A DNA stretch of 64,000 bases from contig JACTMU010000081.1 of assembly GCA_014584465.1 (NCBI GenBank), positions 1-64,000 of the forward strand. The letters run 5' to 3'. How positions within the stretch are numbered: position 1 is the stretch's first letter; every line of letters starts with the position of its first letter. Positions 47,457 to 56,144 of this stretch are shown in pieces. The notes below the pieces were generated by a model. The model had not been told where the DNA came from, did not search any database, and saw only the letters and a program-made list of their open reading frames with translations. The translations under genes were made by a program, and so were the position numbers. Origin of the DNA: Pseudomonadota bacterium. GTDB taxonomy: Bacteria; Bdellovibrionota; Bdellovibrionia; Bdellovibrionales; JACTMU01.

Positions 47457-48391
47457 AAGTTCTAAGTCGACAATTTTCTAGAGTCTATGACGTTCTTGTC
47501 ATCATCTTTCTTGTTTGGGCCTCTTTTGGTTGCGCTCAAAATGAAACCAAGAGGGAAATGGGTGATGACAAGTCCAAGGCCAAAAATGAGCGAAGATTTC
47601 AACTTCCGGAAGAGTTGGTGGAGGCCTCAAAGGACCAATCTTTATGTCAATCCTCCAAAGAGTTCATCACGACTCTTGAATTCTTACGTGATGATCCAGA
47701 ATTTGCCGTGGCTCCTTACAACTCAACGACGGTCGCTGAAGAGGTCTCCTCAGGCTGCACGGATGCCGCCCAACGGTTCATCAGCTCCTATCGACTTCTT
47801 CGAAAGGCCGGAGTCAACATCAGTGAAGCCATGACTCTATCTAAGTCACTGGCTCAAAGAGACAACGAGACCTTTGAGGTCTTCTCGGAGATTTTCATGA
47901 GCCTCTTCTCTGCCAATGGTCTCGACCTTGATCTCTCTCAATCTCTGAAAGTTGCAAGATCTCTCTCCATTGACTTTGATGGGCCGGCTCAAGATGCCTT
48001 TTCGGACTTTCAAACGATCATCAAATTCTGCACCAGTGACAAGACCTTGGATCTACCCACACCCCTTTGCGCTCAACTGGCTCAGCGAATCGCCGCCGAA
48101 GGCGCCCATACTGGCCAAAAGGTGGCCTATCACTTCATCTTTGCATTCAACTATTTGACCGCCAAAGGTGGTGCGGACCTTCCCACCAGCGAAGCTTTGA
48201 AACTGAGTGAAGAGATTGTACGCTATCATCCTGCAGCCCTTTCAAACTTCATTCCAGCATACCTCTATGCAATTTCTGAGACTGGTCTTGGACTCGACAA
48301 GAAGAGCGCCCTACGATTTGCCACGAAGATGGCCTCTCAGAGCCGCAAACCGACACACGTAGTGCCTGGCGCGAAACCTGCTTTCGAGTGA
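47453..48391 (+). CDS. Putative lipoprotein of unknown function
   Basis: This 312-aa protein has a lipobox-like end to its signal peptide (LVWASFGCAQ). The body has repeated helical units with a common pattern (SLCQSSKEFITTLEF, TDAAQRFISSYRLLRKAGVNI, HTGQKVAYHFIFAFNYLTAKG), perhaps four to five solenoid repeats. It is coupled to the exported protein before it. The last eight residues (VPGAKPAF and neighbours) are encoded by a REP-like repeat, and a MITE-like element starts nine bases after the stop. The natural C-terminus may therefore have been changed. Confidence 0.65.
   Translation: MKVLSRQFSRVYDVLVIIFLVWASFGCAQNETKREMGDDKSKAKNERRFQLPEELVEASKDQSLCQSSKEFITTLEFLRDDPEFAVAPYNSTTVAEEVSSGCTDAAQRFISSYRLLRKAGVNISEAMTLSKSLAQRDNETFEVFSEIFMSLFSANGLDLDLSQSLKVARSLSIDFDGPAQDAFSDFQTIIKFCTSDKTLDLPTPLCAQLAQRIAAEGAHTGQKVAYHFIFAFNYLTAKGGADLPTSEALKLSEEIVRYHPAALSNFIPAYLYAISETGLGLDKKSALRFATKMASQSRKPTHVVPGAKPAFE
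48362..48386. repeat. REP-like palindrome, copy 2 (half)
   Basis: GTGCCTGGCGCGAAACCTGC followed by TTTCG matches about 20 of 25 bases of the minus-strand form of the repeat at 10602-10636. Only one arm and the loop are kept. It forms the 3' end of the lipoprotein coding sequence, preceded by GTA. Confidence 0.45.
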
Positions 48392-48394
48392 ATT

Positions 48395-48627
48395 TACATA
48401 GGGGCTGTCCGGTAATTCGCTTTTTGATCGATTTTGATAAGTTTTTCTTATACCGAGGCGGGCCGACGAAGGGCTAGCCAGAGGCGCTAACTCCTACATA
48501 GGGGCTGTCCGGTAATTCGCTTTTTGATCGATTTTGATAAGTTTTTCTTATACCGAGGCGGACCGACGAAGGGCCAGCCAGAGGCGCTAACTCAAGGAGG
48601 CTCAACGAAGGTATAAGGAACACTTAT
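48395..48627. mobile_element. MITE-like element, copy C, with a tandem 100-bp half duplication
   Basis: TACATAGGGGCTGTCCGG occurs at 48395 and again exactly 100 bases later at 48495, each followed by the same left half and the GGC(T/C)AGCC centre. The second half continues into a decayed right arm (GGTATAAGGAACACTTAT) that fades near 48627, without the final GGACAGCCCC. It thus looks like a damaged, partly duplicated copy. It lies between a lipoprotein gene and a convergent gene. Confidence 0.75.
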
Positions 48628-48643
48628 GGTGAATTCGGCGAAG

Positions 48644-49465
48644 TCAGAATTGAAGTGAGACCATCAGGGCTGGAGCAACTCTTCCTGCCGAATTTCGAAT
48701 GGGCAGGAATCCGAGCGAGGAGACAGGACCATAAATTCGTTTCTTGTAAGTTTCGTGTTGATAGTAGACTTCACTCCAATGGTGAGGGAAGATCAGAGGG
48801 CTAAAGGCAGCCATTGCAGAGAAACCTGCTAGAACCTGCCCCTCCAAGCCCGTGGTGGTCATGATGTAGATGGAGGCTCCCAAGTTGGTGACGATCGACA
48901 AGAGAGTCAATCGATCCGCAAGTCCTGCAGGCTTTCCAAGTGCCTCTTCGGCCATTCGCTCTCGCAAAAGTTCACGAGCCATCTTGGATTCACCCTTTTT
49001 TACTTTGAGATTTCGTAGCGCCTTATAACCATCTTGATAGGGTTCATAGCCCGCCGCCAACGCGGTTGTAAGACCAACCCAAAAGAGGCCGACTGCAATT
49101 CCACCTTTGCTCGCCCAACGGGCGTCGTTTAAGGCTGTCTCTCCATCTTTTTCGGGCATGTTGGCATTGGCGTAGAGGCCACTGACGAGTGTCATGACTC
49201 CTGAAACCTGAATGGCAGAGTGGCGGCTCCAATTGCTCTTTGCCTCCGCTTCGGATTCCATTCTCAATCGATCACTTGCGCTGGGAGAAACATGAAGTTC
49301 AGGATAGAGGAGTTCACCCGTTGCATGACTCTGACTTGAGATGAGAAGAGCCAAGAATTGTATCCTTAAGACGTCGAGAATGATTCCACCACGTGAAGTC
49401 GCGCTCGACGCTCGATCTTTTATCTTTCCCAAAAAAGTTTTTCTGATAGAATGTAACTCAAACAT
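48644..49465 (-). CDS. Envelope protein of unknown function
   Basis: This 273-aa protein has a hydrophobic stretch ending in a signal-peptidase-like site (LALLISSQSHA, about residues 37-49). It has two or three further weakly hydrophobic segments (AIQVSGVMTLVSGLYAN, GIAVGLFWVGLTTALAAG, LGASIYIMTTTGLEG) and a C-terminal ALMVSLQF ending in Phe, as outer-membrane proteins often do. The true start may lie inside the ORF, because the signal begins late. No known family recognised. It diverges from a FecR gene with only 32 bases between. Confidence 0.55.
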   Translation of the reverse strand: MFELHSIRKTFLGKIKDRASSATSRGGIILDVLRIQFLALLISSQSHATGELLYPELHVSPSASDRLRMESEAEAKSNWSRHSAIQVSGVMTLVSGLYANANMPEKDGETALNDARWASKGGIAVGLFWVGLTTALAAGYEPYQDGYKALRNLKVKKGESKMARELLRERMAEEALGKPAGLADRLTLLSIVTNLGASIYIMTTTGLEGQVLAGFSAMAAFSPLIFPHHWSEVYYQHETYKKRIYGPVSSLGFLPIRNSAGRVAPALMVSLQF

Positions 49466-49497
49466 AAGATTATGAGATATCTTCGCTGGAGTTTGAG

Positions 49498-50502
49498 ATG
49501 GTGTCTAGTTACAGGAAATGGATTCTGGTCTTTAACATAGCCTTTTTTTTGTTGCTCGCTCTTTTCTCCTCAAGAAGACTCTTGGCGAGCCAAGGAGTCC
49601 TGACCATGACGAAGGGCCATGTGGAGATCTACACAGAACCTCAGGTACAGCCTCAAGGCGTGGGCCCCTTTGTTCTCTTCAACGATCAACACTATCGACT
49701 CAAACAAGGCAAGATCGGAACCAAAGTGGGAGTCAGGGACGTTGTGCACACCGGCCCCAATGGCAAAGCTCGCATTGTCTTTCCTGATGGTGATCAGTTC
49801 ATCGTAGGACCAGCGACCACCTATCGCCTTACCTCTAAAGATGGTGAAGCTGGTCAGAAAAAGAGTGCTCCCCCCGTTTTGGATCTTATGTATGGCCGAA
49901 TTCGATCTGTGATTTCCAAAAGTGGTCCTCGAAACCGACTTAAAATAAAAACTCCTACAGCTGTGGCGGGTGTGCGGGGGACGGACTTTTACATTCGACA
50001 CTCCCCAAGTGAGAAGAGATCTAAGATTTCGGTTTTGAGAGGTTATGTCGAAGTGAAACCTCGAAAGAGCAAAAGCAAACCCGTCCTGATCGAGAAGGGG
50101 TTTCATGCTCGAATCGAAGCCATGGAGAAAGACAAGAAGAAGATCCCCAAGGTCCGACTTGAGCGTGCTTCACAGCAAGACCTCATTGGCATTCAATCGG
50201 AGACCTTCATCAAGAACGACCCCTCAGAACTCGAATCTCTCAACCCCGATGTCAAAGAGAGCATCGCCAAGTTGGAAGAGAAGGCAGCCATAACCACTTT
50301 GACCGACATCAAAACCTATGACCCCCAACTCTACGAAAAGATGGTCTCGCAAGGCGCTAAGACAGTTTCGGAGGTCAATTCAGCTGTGGTCTCCGATCTT
50401 TACCACTCCGCCCCAGTGGACGAGAAAAAACCCTCTCTGCTTGAACTTCAAAATCTCGATGAAGATGTCTACGAGCGATACTTCAAAATCGACAAGAAGT
50501 GA
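49498..50502 (+). CDS. FecR-domain exported protein
   Basis: This 334-aa protein has a signal peptide (ILVFNIAFFLLLALFSSRRLLA) and a FecR domain at about residues 70-185 (TGPNGKARIVFPDGDQFIVG, IKTPTAVAGVRGTDFYIR, ISVLRGYVEVKP). A charged tail of unknown fold follows. It is a stand-alone FecR protein without sigma factor or receptor and differs from the large FecR-Fn3 protein by lacking the repeats. Such proteins are thought to sense or bind in the periplasm. A GGAG site precedes the ATG. A MITE-like element begins a few bases after the stop. Confidence 0.75.
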   Translation: MVSSYRKWILVFNIAFFLLLALFSSRRLLASQGVLTMTKGHVEIYTEPQVQPQGVGPFVLFNDQHYRLKQGKIGTKVGVRDVVHTGPNGKARIVFPDGDQFIVGPATTYRLTSKDGEAGQKKSAPPVLDLMYGRIRSVISKSGPRNRLKIKTPTAVAGVRGTDFYIRHSPSEKRSKISVLRGYVEVKPRKSKSKPVLIEKGFHARIEAMEKDKKKIPKVRLERASQQDLIGIQSETFIKNDPSELESLNPDVKESIAKLEEKAAITTLTDIKTYDPQLYEKMVSQGAKTVSEVNSAVVSDLYHSAPVDEKKPSLLELQNLDEDVYERYFKIDKK

Positions 50503-50503
50503 C

Positions 50504-50650
50504 TACATAGGGGCTGTCCGGCAATTCCATTTTTGCCGATTTCTATAAGTTTTCCTTATACCTTCGTTGAGCCTCCTCGAGTTAGCGCCTCTGGCTAGCC
50601 CTTCGTATCAAAATCGATCAAAAAGCGAATTACCGGACAGCCCCTACATA
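50504..50650. mobile_element. MITE-like element, copy D, with 6-bp direct repeats
   Basis: A 135-bp element (50510-50644) with GGGGCTGTCCGGCAATTCC at one end and GCGAATTACCGGACAGCCCC at the other is flanked on both sides by TACATA. Compared with copy A, the right arm lacks about 25 bases (from CGGCCCGCC to the AAAACTT stretch). No coding capacity. Confidence 0.8.
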
Positions 50651-50693
50651 GTGTTAGCTGATTCGATCAAACTCTTTCTCAAATCTCCGAGAA

Positions 50694-51728
50694 TCAAAAA
50701 AACGTTGTGAAGTCAAATCCCAATGATTGAGAGTTCCAAGCAGAACCACCTTGGTTGGATTGAAGATGGGTCACCTTCAATGCGAAGTGAGTCTCCTCTC
50801 GCCTCTCATACTGCAATCTTGCTGATCCATAGTGCCCCCACCCCTCAACGCCTTGATCACGGTCGATCCATCGATTTACATTGAGTCCTACTGATGTGGA
50901 CCACTTTCCGTAGATTGGAGCCGCAAACTCTACGCGAGGTCCAAAGGTCTGAAATTGAGAAGGGGACCAGTAACTGCTTTCCAAATGGCCAAAACCCAGC
51001 TGTTCAAAACCAACTCCCGTCCACAACCAAAGATCCCCTGTGAAGATTCCATAGGCTGCTGAGAGATCGATCTGTTGCATGGAATTTGAATCGGAAAACT
51101 GCCTCATCTTCAATATCGCCTGGGTACGAATTTTTTCAATCCACCTTGCCCCTGCGGTCATCAGAAGGTCCGTCGATTTAAGCTTGTTGATCAAACCACC
51201 CGGAAGCACCATCTCATGATAGAGGAAATCTCGCTTAATCTCTGCACGCACCGAGAGAAGATCTTTCCAGAGATAGAAGAGCTCTGCTGCATAGGTGGGC
51301 TGAACTTCAAAGTCTCTCTCCTTATGATTGAACAACTGATGGGCACCATACCTCCCCTCCAAATACAGTGAAGGGGAGAACTTTCGACCTAACAGCCCCG
51401 TAAGAGCAAATCCGCTAAAGTTCTCACCCACAACTTGACCTGTGTGGTAATCAACTTGATATCCCCAGTCCCACGCAGACCCCATCTCTTCTGGATAGGG
51501 CCAAAGGAGATTGCGACGATGATTTTGTTGACGAACTCGAAAAGAGGTCCGTGCAAAATCGTCGGACGTCCTCTCTGTATCTGTGTCGAAAGTGAGAAGG
51601 CCCAGCTCCTCGCCGCGCAACTGAGAAGGAGCCGAGAGGGAAATGAGGGAAATGAGCAAAAGAGCGCTCAAAATCAACTTCCACTTCCACCACAAAACTG
51701 AGAACCATGTTGCACAAGATTTAAACAT
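50694..51728 (-). CDS. Probable outer-membrane beta-barrel protein
   Basis: This protein is about 344 aa from the inner ATG, with a signal peptide (LILSALLLISLISLSAPSQL). Alternating beta strands rich in aromatic residues follow (GRYGAHQLFNHKERDFEVQPTY, YGSARLQYERREETHFALKV), and the C-terminus FDFTTFF ends in Phe, as in barrels inserted by BamA. No family recognised. The track start is a TTG 13 codons upstream with a GGAGGA further on; either start is possible. It diverges from the oligopeptide-binding lipoprotein gene. Confidence 0.6.
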   Translation of the reverse strand: MFKSCATWFSVLWWKWKLILSALLLISLISLSAPSQLRGEELGLLTFDTDTERTSDDFARTSFRVRQQNHRRNLLWPYPEEMGSAWDWGYQVDYHTGQVVGENFSGFALTGLLGRKFSPSLYLEGRYGAHQLFNHKERDFEVQPTYAAELFYLWKDLLSVRAEIKRDFLYHEMVLPGGLINKLKSTDLLMTAGARWIEKIRTQAILKMRQFSDSNSMQQIDLSAAYGIFTGDLWLWTGVGFEQLGFGHLESSYWSPSQFQTFGPRVEFAAPIYGKWSTSVGLNVNRWIDRDQGVEGWGHYGSARLQYERREETHFALKVTHLQSNQGGSAWNSQSLGFDFTTFF

Positions 51729-51793
51729 CGCAACATTGATTTTCCTAGATCCTCCGCTCGTGATCAAGTAGTTTTAGGTTCTAAGGAGCTCTC

Positions 51794-53308
51794 ATGGGTT
51801 TGAAAAACTTTTTCCTTCTTTCTCTGCTGATCGTGGCATCTCATCTGGGTGTTCTAAGTTGTTCCAAAAAATCCGCTGGTGATGACAAAACTCTTTATGT
51901 TGCTCTCAGTGCGCCACCCAGCACCCTGGATCCTAGGTTTGCCACCGATGCAAATGGCATGAGAATCTCTCACCTTCTCTTTAACTCTTTGGTTCGTCTC
52001 GGCCCTGATCTCAAGATTGTTGGTGACGCGGCATCTTCTTGGGAGTACAAGGATCTTCTCTACACCTTTCATCTGCGTCCGGGCATCTCCTTTTCGAATG
52101 GTTTTCCCCTCACTAAAGAGGATCTCCTTTTCACCTTCAAGCAGTATCAGTCGGAAAGCTCCCCCTTTCGCTCCTCACTTGAACCCATCAAGGAGATCGA
52201 AGTCTCCGACGAGACTGATGACCATCATTTCATCGTCAAACTCAAACTCTCGCAATTTTCCGCAACTCTTCTCACCGATCTGACTCCCGTCAAACTTCTT
52301 TCTCAGAGAGTCTTATCTGAGAAAGCCGATTTTTCCGTCCAGCCCATTGGATCAGGAAGTTTCGTTCTCAAGAGTCAGACAGCCAACGAGATACTTCTCG
52401 AAGCACGAAAGGATCATCCCGTTCTCACACCTAAGATGGAACGAGTCGTCTTTAAGATCATCAAGGATGACAATACAAGGTACCTTAAGGTCCTCAAGGG
52501 GGACATCGACATTGCTCAATCTGAACTTCCTCCATCAAAGATCCCCTCCCTATCCACCAACAGTGACCTCGTGGTCCACAAGAGCCCGGGACTTGCCATG
52601 AGTTACATATTGGTCAATCTCAATGATCCGAAGCTTTCTCAGTTGAAACTTCGACAGGCTCTTGCCCATGCCATTCACCGCGAGGAGATCATTCAATACA
52701 AACTTGAAGGACTTGCAACACCAGCAACCTCGATTCTCACACCAGGAAACCCCTACTTTGACTCAAATCTTAAGAACTTGCCTTTCGATCTTGAAAAAGG
52801 TCGAGAACTCATTCGAAATTTAGGTTTTGAGGGAAGCGAATTCACTTTAAAGACATCAAACTCACAAGACGCTGTAGAAAATGGAAAGATCCTCGTCAAC
52901 CAGTTGGAAAAACTTGGAATCAAGATCAAACTTCAAAGTTATGAATGGGGAACATTCTATGATGATGTCAAGAAGGGACAGTTTCAACTTGCCACCATGA
53001 GATGGGTTGGCGCCACAGATCCCGACATCTATAGGATTGCATTTCACCAATCCGAACTCCCACCAGGAAGAAATCGAGGGAGCTACAAAAATGTGAATTT
53101 GGATCGCCTCCTTGAGGAGGGGCTCAAGATCGACCGCACGACCGAACGCATTCAACACTATTCCAAGGTCCAATCCACCATTATGGACGATCTTCCCATC
53201 ATTCCACTATGGTACAACACTCAAGTTGCCGTTGTTCACCGCCGCGTCAAGAACTACATTCCCCCGATGAATGGTGATTTCTCGCCCTTAGCTCAGGTAT
53301 CCAAATAG
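51794..53308 (+). CDS. Oligopeptide-binding lipoprotein (SBP_bac_5 family)
   Basis: This 504-aa substrate-binding protein of a peptide/nickel-type ABC importer has a lipobox in HLGVLSCSKK. The family core is seen in LYVALSAPPSTLDPRFA, the YTFHLRPGISFSNGFPLTKEDLLFT signature, and IKIKLQSYEWGTFYDDVKKGQFQLA. Permease and ATPase genes are absent here, so it must work with a transporter encoded elsewhere, or in another role. The ribosome site is AAGGAG. The next gene, an LspA-type peptidase fusion, follows by 23 bases and would mature this very lipoprotein. Confidence 0.92.
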   Translation: MGLKNFFLLSLLIVASHLGVLSCSKKSAGDDKTLYVALSAPPSTLDPRFATDANGMRISHLLFNSLVRLGPDLKIVGDAASSWEYKDLLYTFHLRPGISFSNGFPLTKEDLLFTFKQYQSESSPFRSSLEPIKEIEVSDETDDHHFIVKLKLSQFSATLLTDLTPVKLLSQRVLSEKADFSVQPIGSGSFVLKSQTANEILLEARKDHPVLTPKMERVVFKIIKDDNTRYLKVLKGDIDIAQSELPPSKIPSLSTNSDLVVHKSPGLAMSYILVNLNDPKLSQLKLRQALAHAIHREEIIQYKLEGLATPATSILTPGNPYFDSNLKNLPFDLEKGRELIRNLGFEGSEFTLKTSNSQDAVENGKILVNQLEKLGIKIKLQSYEWGTFYDDVKKGQFQLATMRWVGATDPDIYRIAFHQSELPPGRNRGSYKNVNLDRLLEEGLKIDRTTERIQHYSKVQSTIMDDLPIIPLWYNTQVAVVHRRVKNYIPPMNGDFSPLAQVSK

Positions 53309-53331
53309 AAAGTTCCTGCTAATATAGAATC

Positions 53332-54249
53332 ATGAAAAAGCGAGATTGGTTTATTGTGATTTTACCTCTCATTGGGGTGTGGGTTTTGGATCGCCTGACA
53401 AAGCAGTGGGCACTAAGTTTAAGTGGAGTGAAGTTTCACGGCATCTTTGGCCTTACTCTGCACTACAATCCGGGGGCTATACTTGGCCTCTTCTCGGATC
53501 TCCCTCCAGTTCTCCGTGTGGTTTCACTTTCCACTGGAGGCGCATTCTTGCTGCTATCATATGGAATCATTCAGTTTCTCCTACCCATCAAGTCGCTCAC
53601 TCTGCGTACGGGAATGTCCATCATGATCGGTGGCATTCTTGGAAACGTGACCGATCGAATTGTGTGGGGAAAGGTCGTAGATTTTCTACTGATCGGCACA
53701 CGAGAGTTTTCTACACCCGCCTTCAATCTTGCGGATGCCCTTCAGTGGGTCGGCTATGGGATGATTGTATTTGCCTTGATCAAGGAGCGCGAGGTTCTCT
53801 GGCCCTCCTACAATGTTCGACGAACCTATTGGGTCAATCCTCGCTTTCAGTTGAGGTATTGCTTTATATTGATGGGCGCAGCCTTTGGATTCTCCGTGAT
53901 CTCAGCCACCTATGCCTACACATTCCTACGAGTGACCATCATCGACCTCGTCGGTCACAATGAACGCATATTGACACAGTTCGTTGCGCCTTTCTTGATC
54001 ACCGTCGGGGTGATCAGCGCCACGATCACCATCATCATGTTTCTTCTTGGTCGAGTTCTCTCCCACCAGATCGCGGGCCCACTCTATGCATTTGAAAAAT
54101 ACCTCGATGAACTTCTCGAAGGTAAATATCAACCATTTCAACTTCGTTCTCAGGATCAGTTTCAACACCTCACCGAACTTGCCAACCGAATCAAAGATGA
54201 ACTTGAAAAGTGCAAGTGCGAGAAGACTCCCAAAATCAAAAGCTCCTGA
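53332..54249 (+). CDS. Lipoprotein signal peptidase (LspA) fused to a HAMP-like C-terminal domain
   Basis: This inner-membrane protein is 305 aa, against about 160 for plain LspA. The N-terminal ~160 residues form the peptidase, with VLDRLTKQWAL, YNPGAILGLFSD, GNVTDRIVWGKVVDFL (catalytic Asp117) and FNLADAL (catalytic Asp135). Two more helices follow (about 175-200 and 215-240). A HAMP-like piece then carries QIAGPLYAFEKYLDELLEGKYQPF and a helical tail (LANRIKDELEKCK). Both catalytic Asp are present, so lipoprotein processing is likely. The C-terminal half may sense or dimerise. It lies 23 bases behind a lipoprotein gene. No signalling output domain follows the HAMP. Confidence 0.85.
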   Translation: MKKRDWFIVILPLIGVWVLDRLTKQWALSLSGVKFHGIFGLTLHYNPGAILGLFSDLPPVLRVVSLSTGGAFLLLSYGIIQFLLPIKSLTLRTGMSIMIGGILGNVTDRIVWGKVVDFLLIGTREFSTPAFNLADALQWVGYGMIVFALIKEREVLWPSYNVRRTYWVNPRFQLRYCFILMGAAFGFSVISATYAYTFLRVTIIDLVGHNERILTQFVAPFLITVGVISATITIIMFLLGRVLSHQIAGPLYAFEKYLDELLEGKYQPFQLRSQDQFQHLTELANRIKDELEKCKCEKTPKIKSS

Positions 54250-54284
54250 CCTCGAACGAAAAGTGCTGAGTCTCACGCCATAAT

Positions 54285-55871
54285 TTAAAGCATGCCGAAT
54301 CGAAAGGCCAAGACCTCGATCCAGAGTTTTTGCAATAGCGTCACTTCTGAACTTTGAAGCGCCTCAATCAACGTGAGACGAATCGTCTCGCTATCCATCT
54401 TGTTCAAATTATACAGACCAACCATCGCCACGATCAGGTTCAAATATTCGCGTTCAAAGTGCTTGATGTTTCGATAGTTTTTAATGTAGGTGGGCAAGTC
54501 GGTAGAATCGATAAAGAGATCACGTCTTTCTCTTGAAACTCGAATCTTCAAAAGAGCAAGTGGAATCGTTATGGGTGGATGAGCCTCTTGAACGAAACTG
54601 TTGACGAGATCAACGCCCGATCGATTGGTGAAGGTCGAGAGCAGTTCGACATAGATCTGGCCTCGTAGAGAGTCCCCCCGATTGAGATCTCTGAGGCGAT
54701 TCATAATTTTGCCAGACCGTTCGATCCACTCATTTCGTTTTGTTTCACTCGGACACCACTTTGGGTCTCCCGATTTTGATGAATTCCAAGGAGATGAGTG
54801 TCGATCACATGAAATCCATTCGATCACGGCCAGACACTTTTTCACCAATGCAGAATAGTGTGCATCGACATCCGAATAGTTAACCCTCTCCAACTCCTGA
54901 TCACAACCTTCAGAGAAGAGGTCTGCGTAGGACTCTAGGTCAAACTTGGGCGTGTGTCCTGCACCCAGAAAGAGCTCTTGATACTCGCCAAACTCCTCGC
55001 GAGTGACCTCTTCAAGGTTCTTCATCACCAAAAGATGATCTGCACTCTTCGGTCTCAGCTTTGATTGAAGAATCGTGATCGAGGTGTCCGCTCCGAAGTC
55101 TGTGATTCCAGCAGCTTCCAAAATCGCCTGAGATGCAGAGAAAAAGGAGGTCGCCTGAACATTGTCCTTTGTGATGGTTTCTGTACCTCGGGTGGTCCTA
55201 TGGAGAAGCCCTACGATTTTGCCATCGACATCGAGAACAGGAGAACCACTGTTACCTGGAAGAACGAAGTGATCGGATAAGACCCAATTGCCACTGGAGC
55301 TGAGCCCCTCTCCCTCAATCCATTTCTTAAGCGCACCAACAGGATGGCCTACAATGTACATCTTCTCCCCAACAAGAGATTGTGCAGAGGCCGAACGAAA
55401 AGTGAGGTGGTAGGGTGAAGTGTAAGTAGATCCAACTTTTCTGTCACCCCCTCCGTTATCAGTAACGTTTTTGATCTGAAAGAGCGCCATATCAAGTTGA
55501 ACATCCACCAAAAGGGGGACTGCAAAGACCAGCTCCGGTTCTTGATATTTTAAGCCAACCTCAAGTCCTCGAGTCAACTCGGCAAAACAACCGGTACGAG
55601 CGCAGTTTTCTGCACCCAGCACATGGTTGTTGGTCATAAGCAAGCCCTGATCATTGACAAAGAAAGCCGTCCCGCTGCTCCCATGAGTGTCTCCGATCTT
55701 CATGATTGCTGCGGAACGAGCCTTGATCTTTTCGGGAGCCGAGTCCATATCCTTCAGACTGGAGTACTCAGGAATATCTTGAACTCGTGTGGTGATCTTT
55801 TCAACCTCTTTGGTTTGACAACCCAAAATCGTTAAAAGCACACAAAATTGGAACATTTCTCTGAACGACAT
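54285..55871 (-). CDS. Lipoprotein with trypsin-like (S1) serine protease domain
   Basis: This 528-aa protein has a lipobox in LLTILGCQTK. The protease domain covers about residues 50-270, with the triad His in LMTNNHVLGAEN, Asp in LDMALFQI and Ser in LPGNSGSPVLDVDGKIVG. It resembles HtrA/V8-type proteases, but no PDZ domain follows. Instead there are about 250 residues of unknown helical sequence with several Cys. Location is probably the periplasmic side of a membrane. A GGGG site precedes the ATG. It converges on the LspA-HAMP gene. Confidence 0.85.
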   Translation of the reverse strand: MSFREMFQFCVLLTILGCQTKEVEKITTRVQDIPEYSSLKDMDSAPEKIKARSAAIMKIGDTHGSSGTAFFVNDQGLLMTNNHVLGAENCARTGCFAELTRGLEVGLKYQEPELVFAVPLLVDVQLDMALFQIKNVTDNGGGDRKVGSTYTSPYHLTFRSASAQSLVGEKMYIVGHPVGALKKWIEGEGLSSSGNWVLSDHFVLPGNSGSPVLDVDGKIVGLLHRTTRGTETITKDNVQATSFFSASQAILEAAGITDFGADTSITILQSKLRPKSADHLLVMKNLEEVTREEFGEYQELFLGAGHTPKFDLESYADLFSEGCDQELERVNYSDVDAHYSALVKKCLAVIEWISCDRHSSPWNSSKSGDPKWCPSETKRNEWIERSGKIMNRLRDLNRGDSLRGQIYVELLSTFTNRSGVDLVNSFVQEAHPPITIPLALLKIRVSRERRDLFIDSTDLPTYIKNYRNIKHFEREYLNLIVAMVGLYNLNKMDSETIRLTLIEALQSSEVTLLQKLWIEVLAFRFGML

Positions 55872-55932
55872 ATCTCCCCCTCAAAGAGTCTCGGATTTTC
55901 AGACGCTCAAGCAGCGTCCTAAGCAAAACATA

Positions 55933-56072
55933 CAGTCCGTCTCGAAAATTCTGCGACACCTATTACAGAGGGTTACCTTGCCAGATAAAACAGAGATCCA
56001 CAGAGGAGACCTTTGTTCCATCTGATCGGAAAGACCAAACAAGTTGTATCGCAGAATTTTCGAAACAGACTG
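55933..56072. repeat. Inverted-repeat element between surE and the protease gene
   Basis: The left arm CAGTCCGTCTCGAAAATTCT continues to GCGACAC, and the right arm GTATCGCAGAATTTTCGAAACAGACTG is its near complement, with about 68 bases between. It may be a third short non-autonomous element or a structured spacer. No obvious flanking direct repeat and no ORF. Confidence 0.5.
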
Positions 56073-56144
56073 GAGGCCTCACCGGAGAAAACCTCTACCA
56101 CGAACCGTTCGCCAGGACGATCAAAAAATCAGACTCTGAAGAAA

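Noticed and set aside
51794-53308. Complete peptide ABC transporter operon
   Set aside because: Only the binding lipoprotein is present; no permease or ATPase genes follow.
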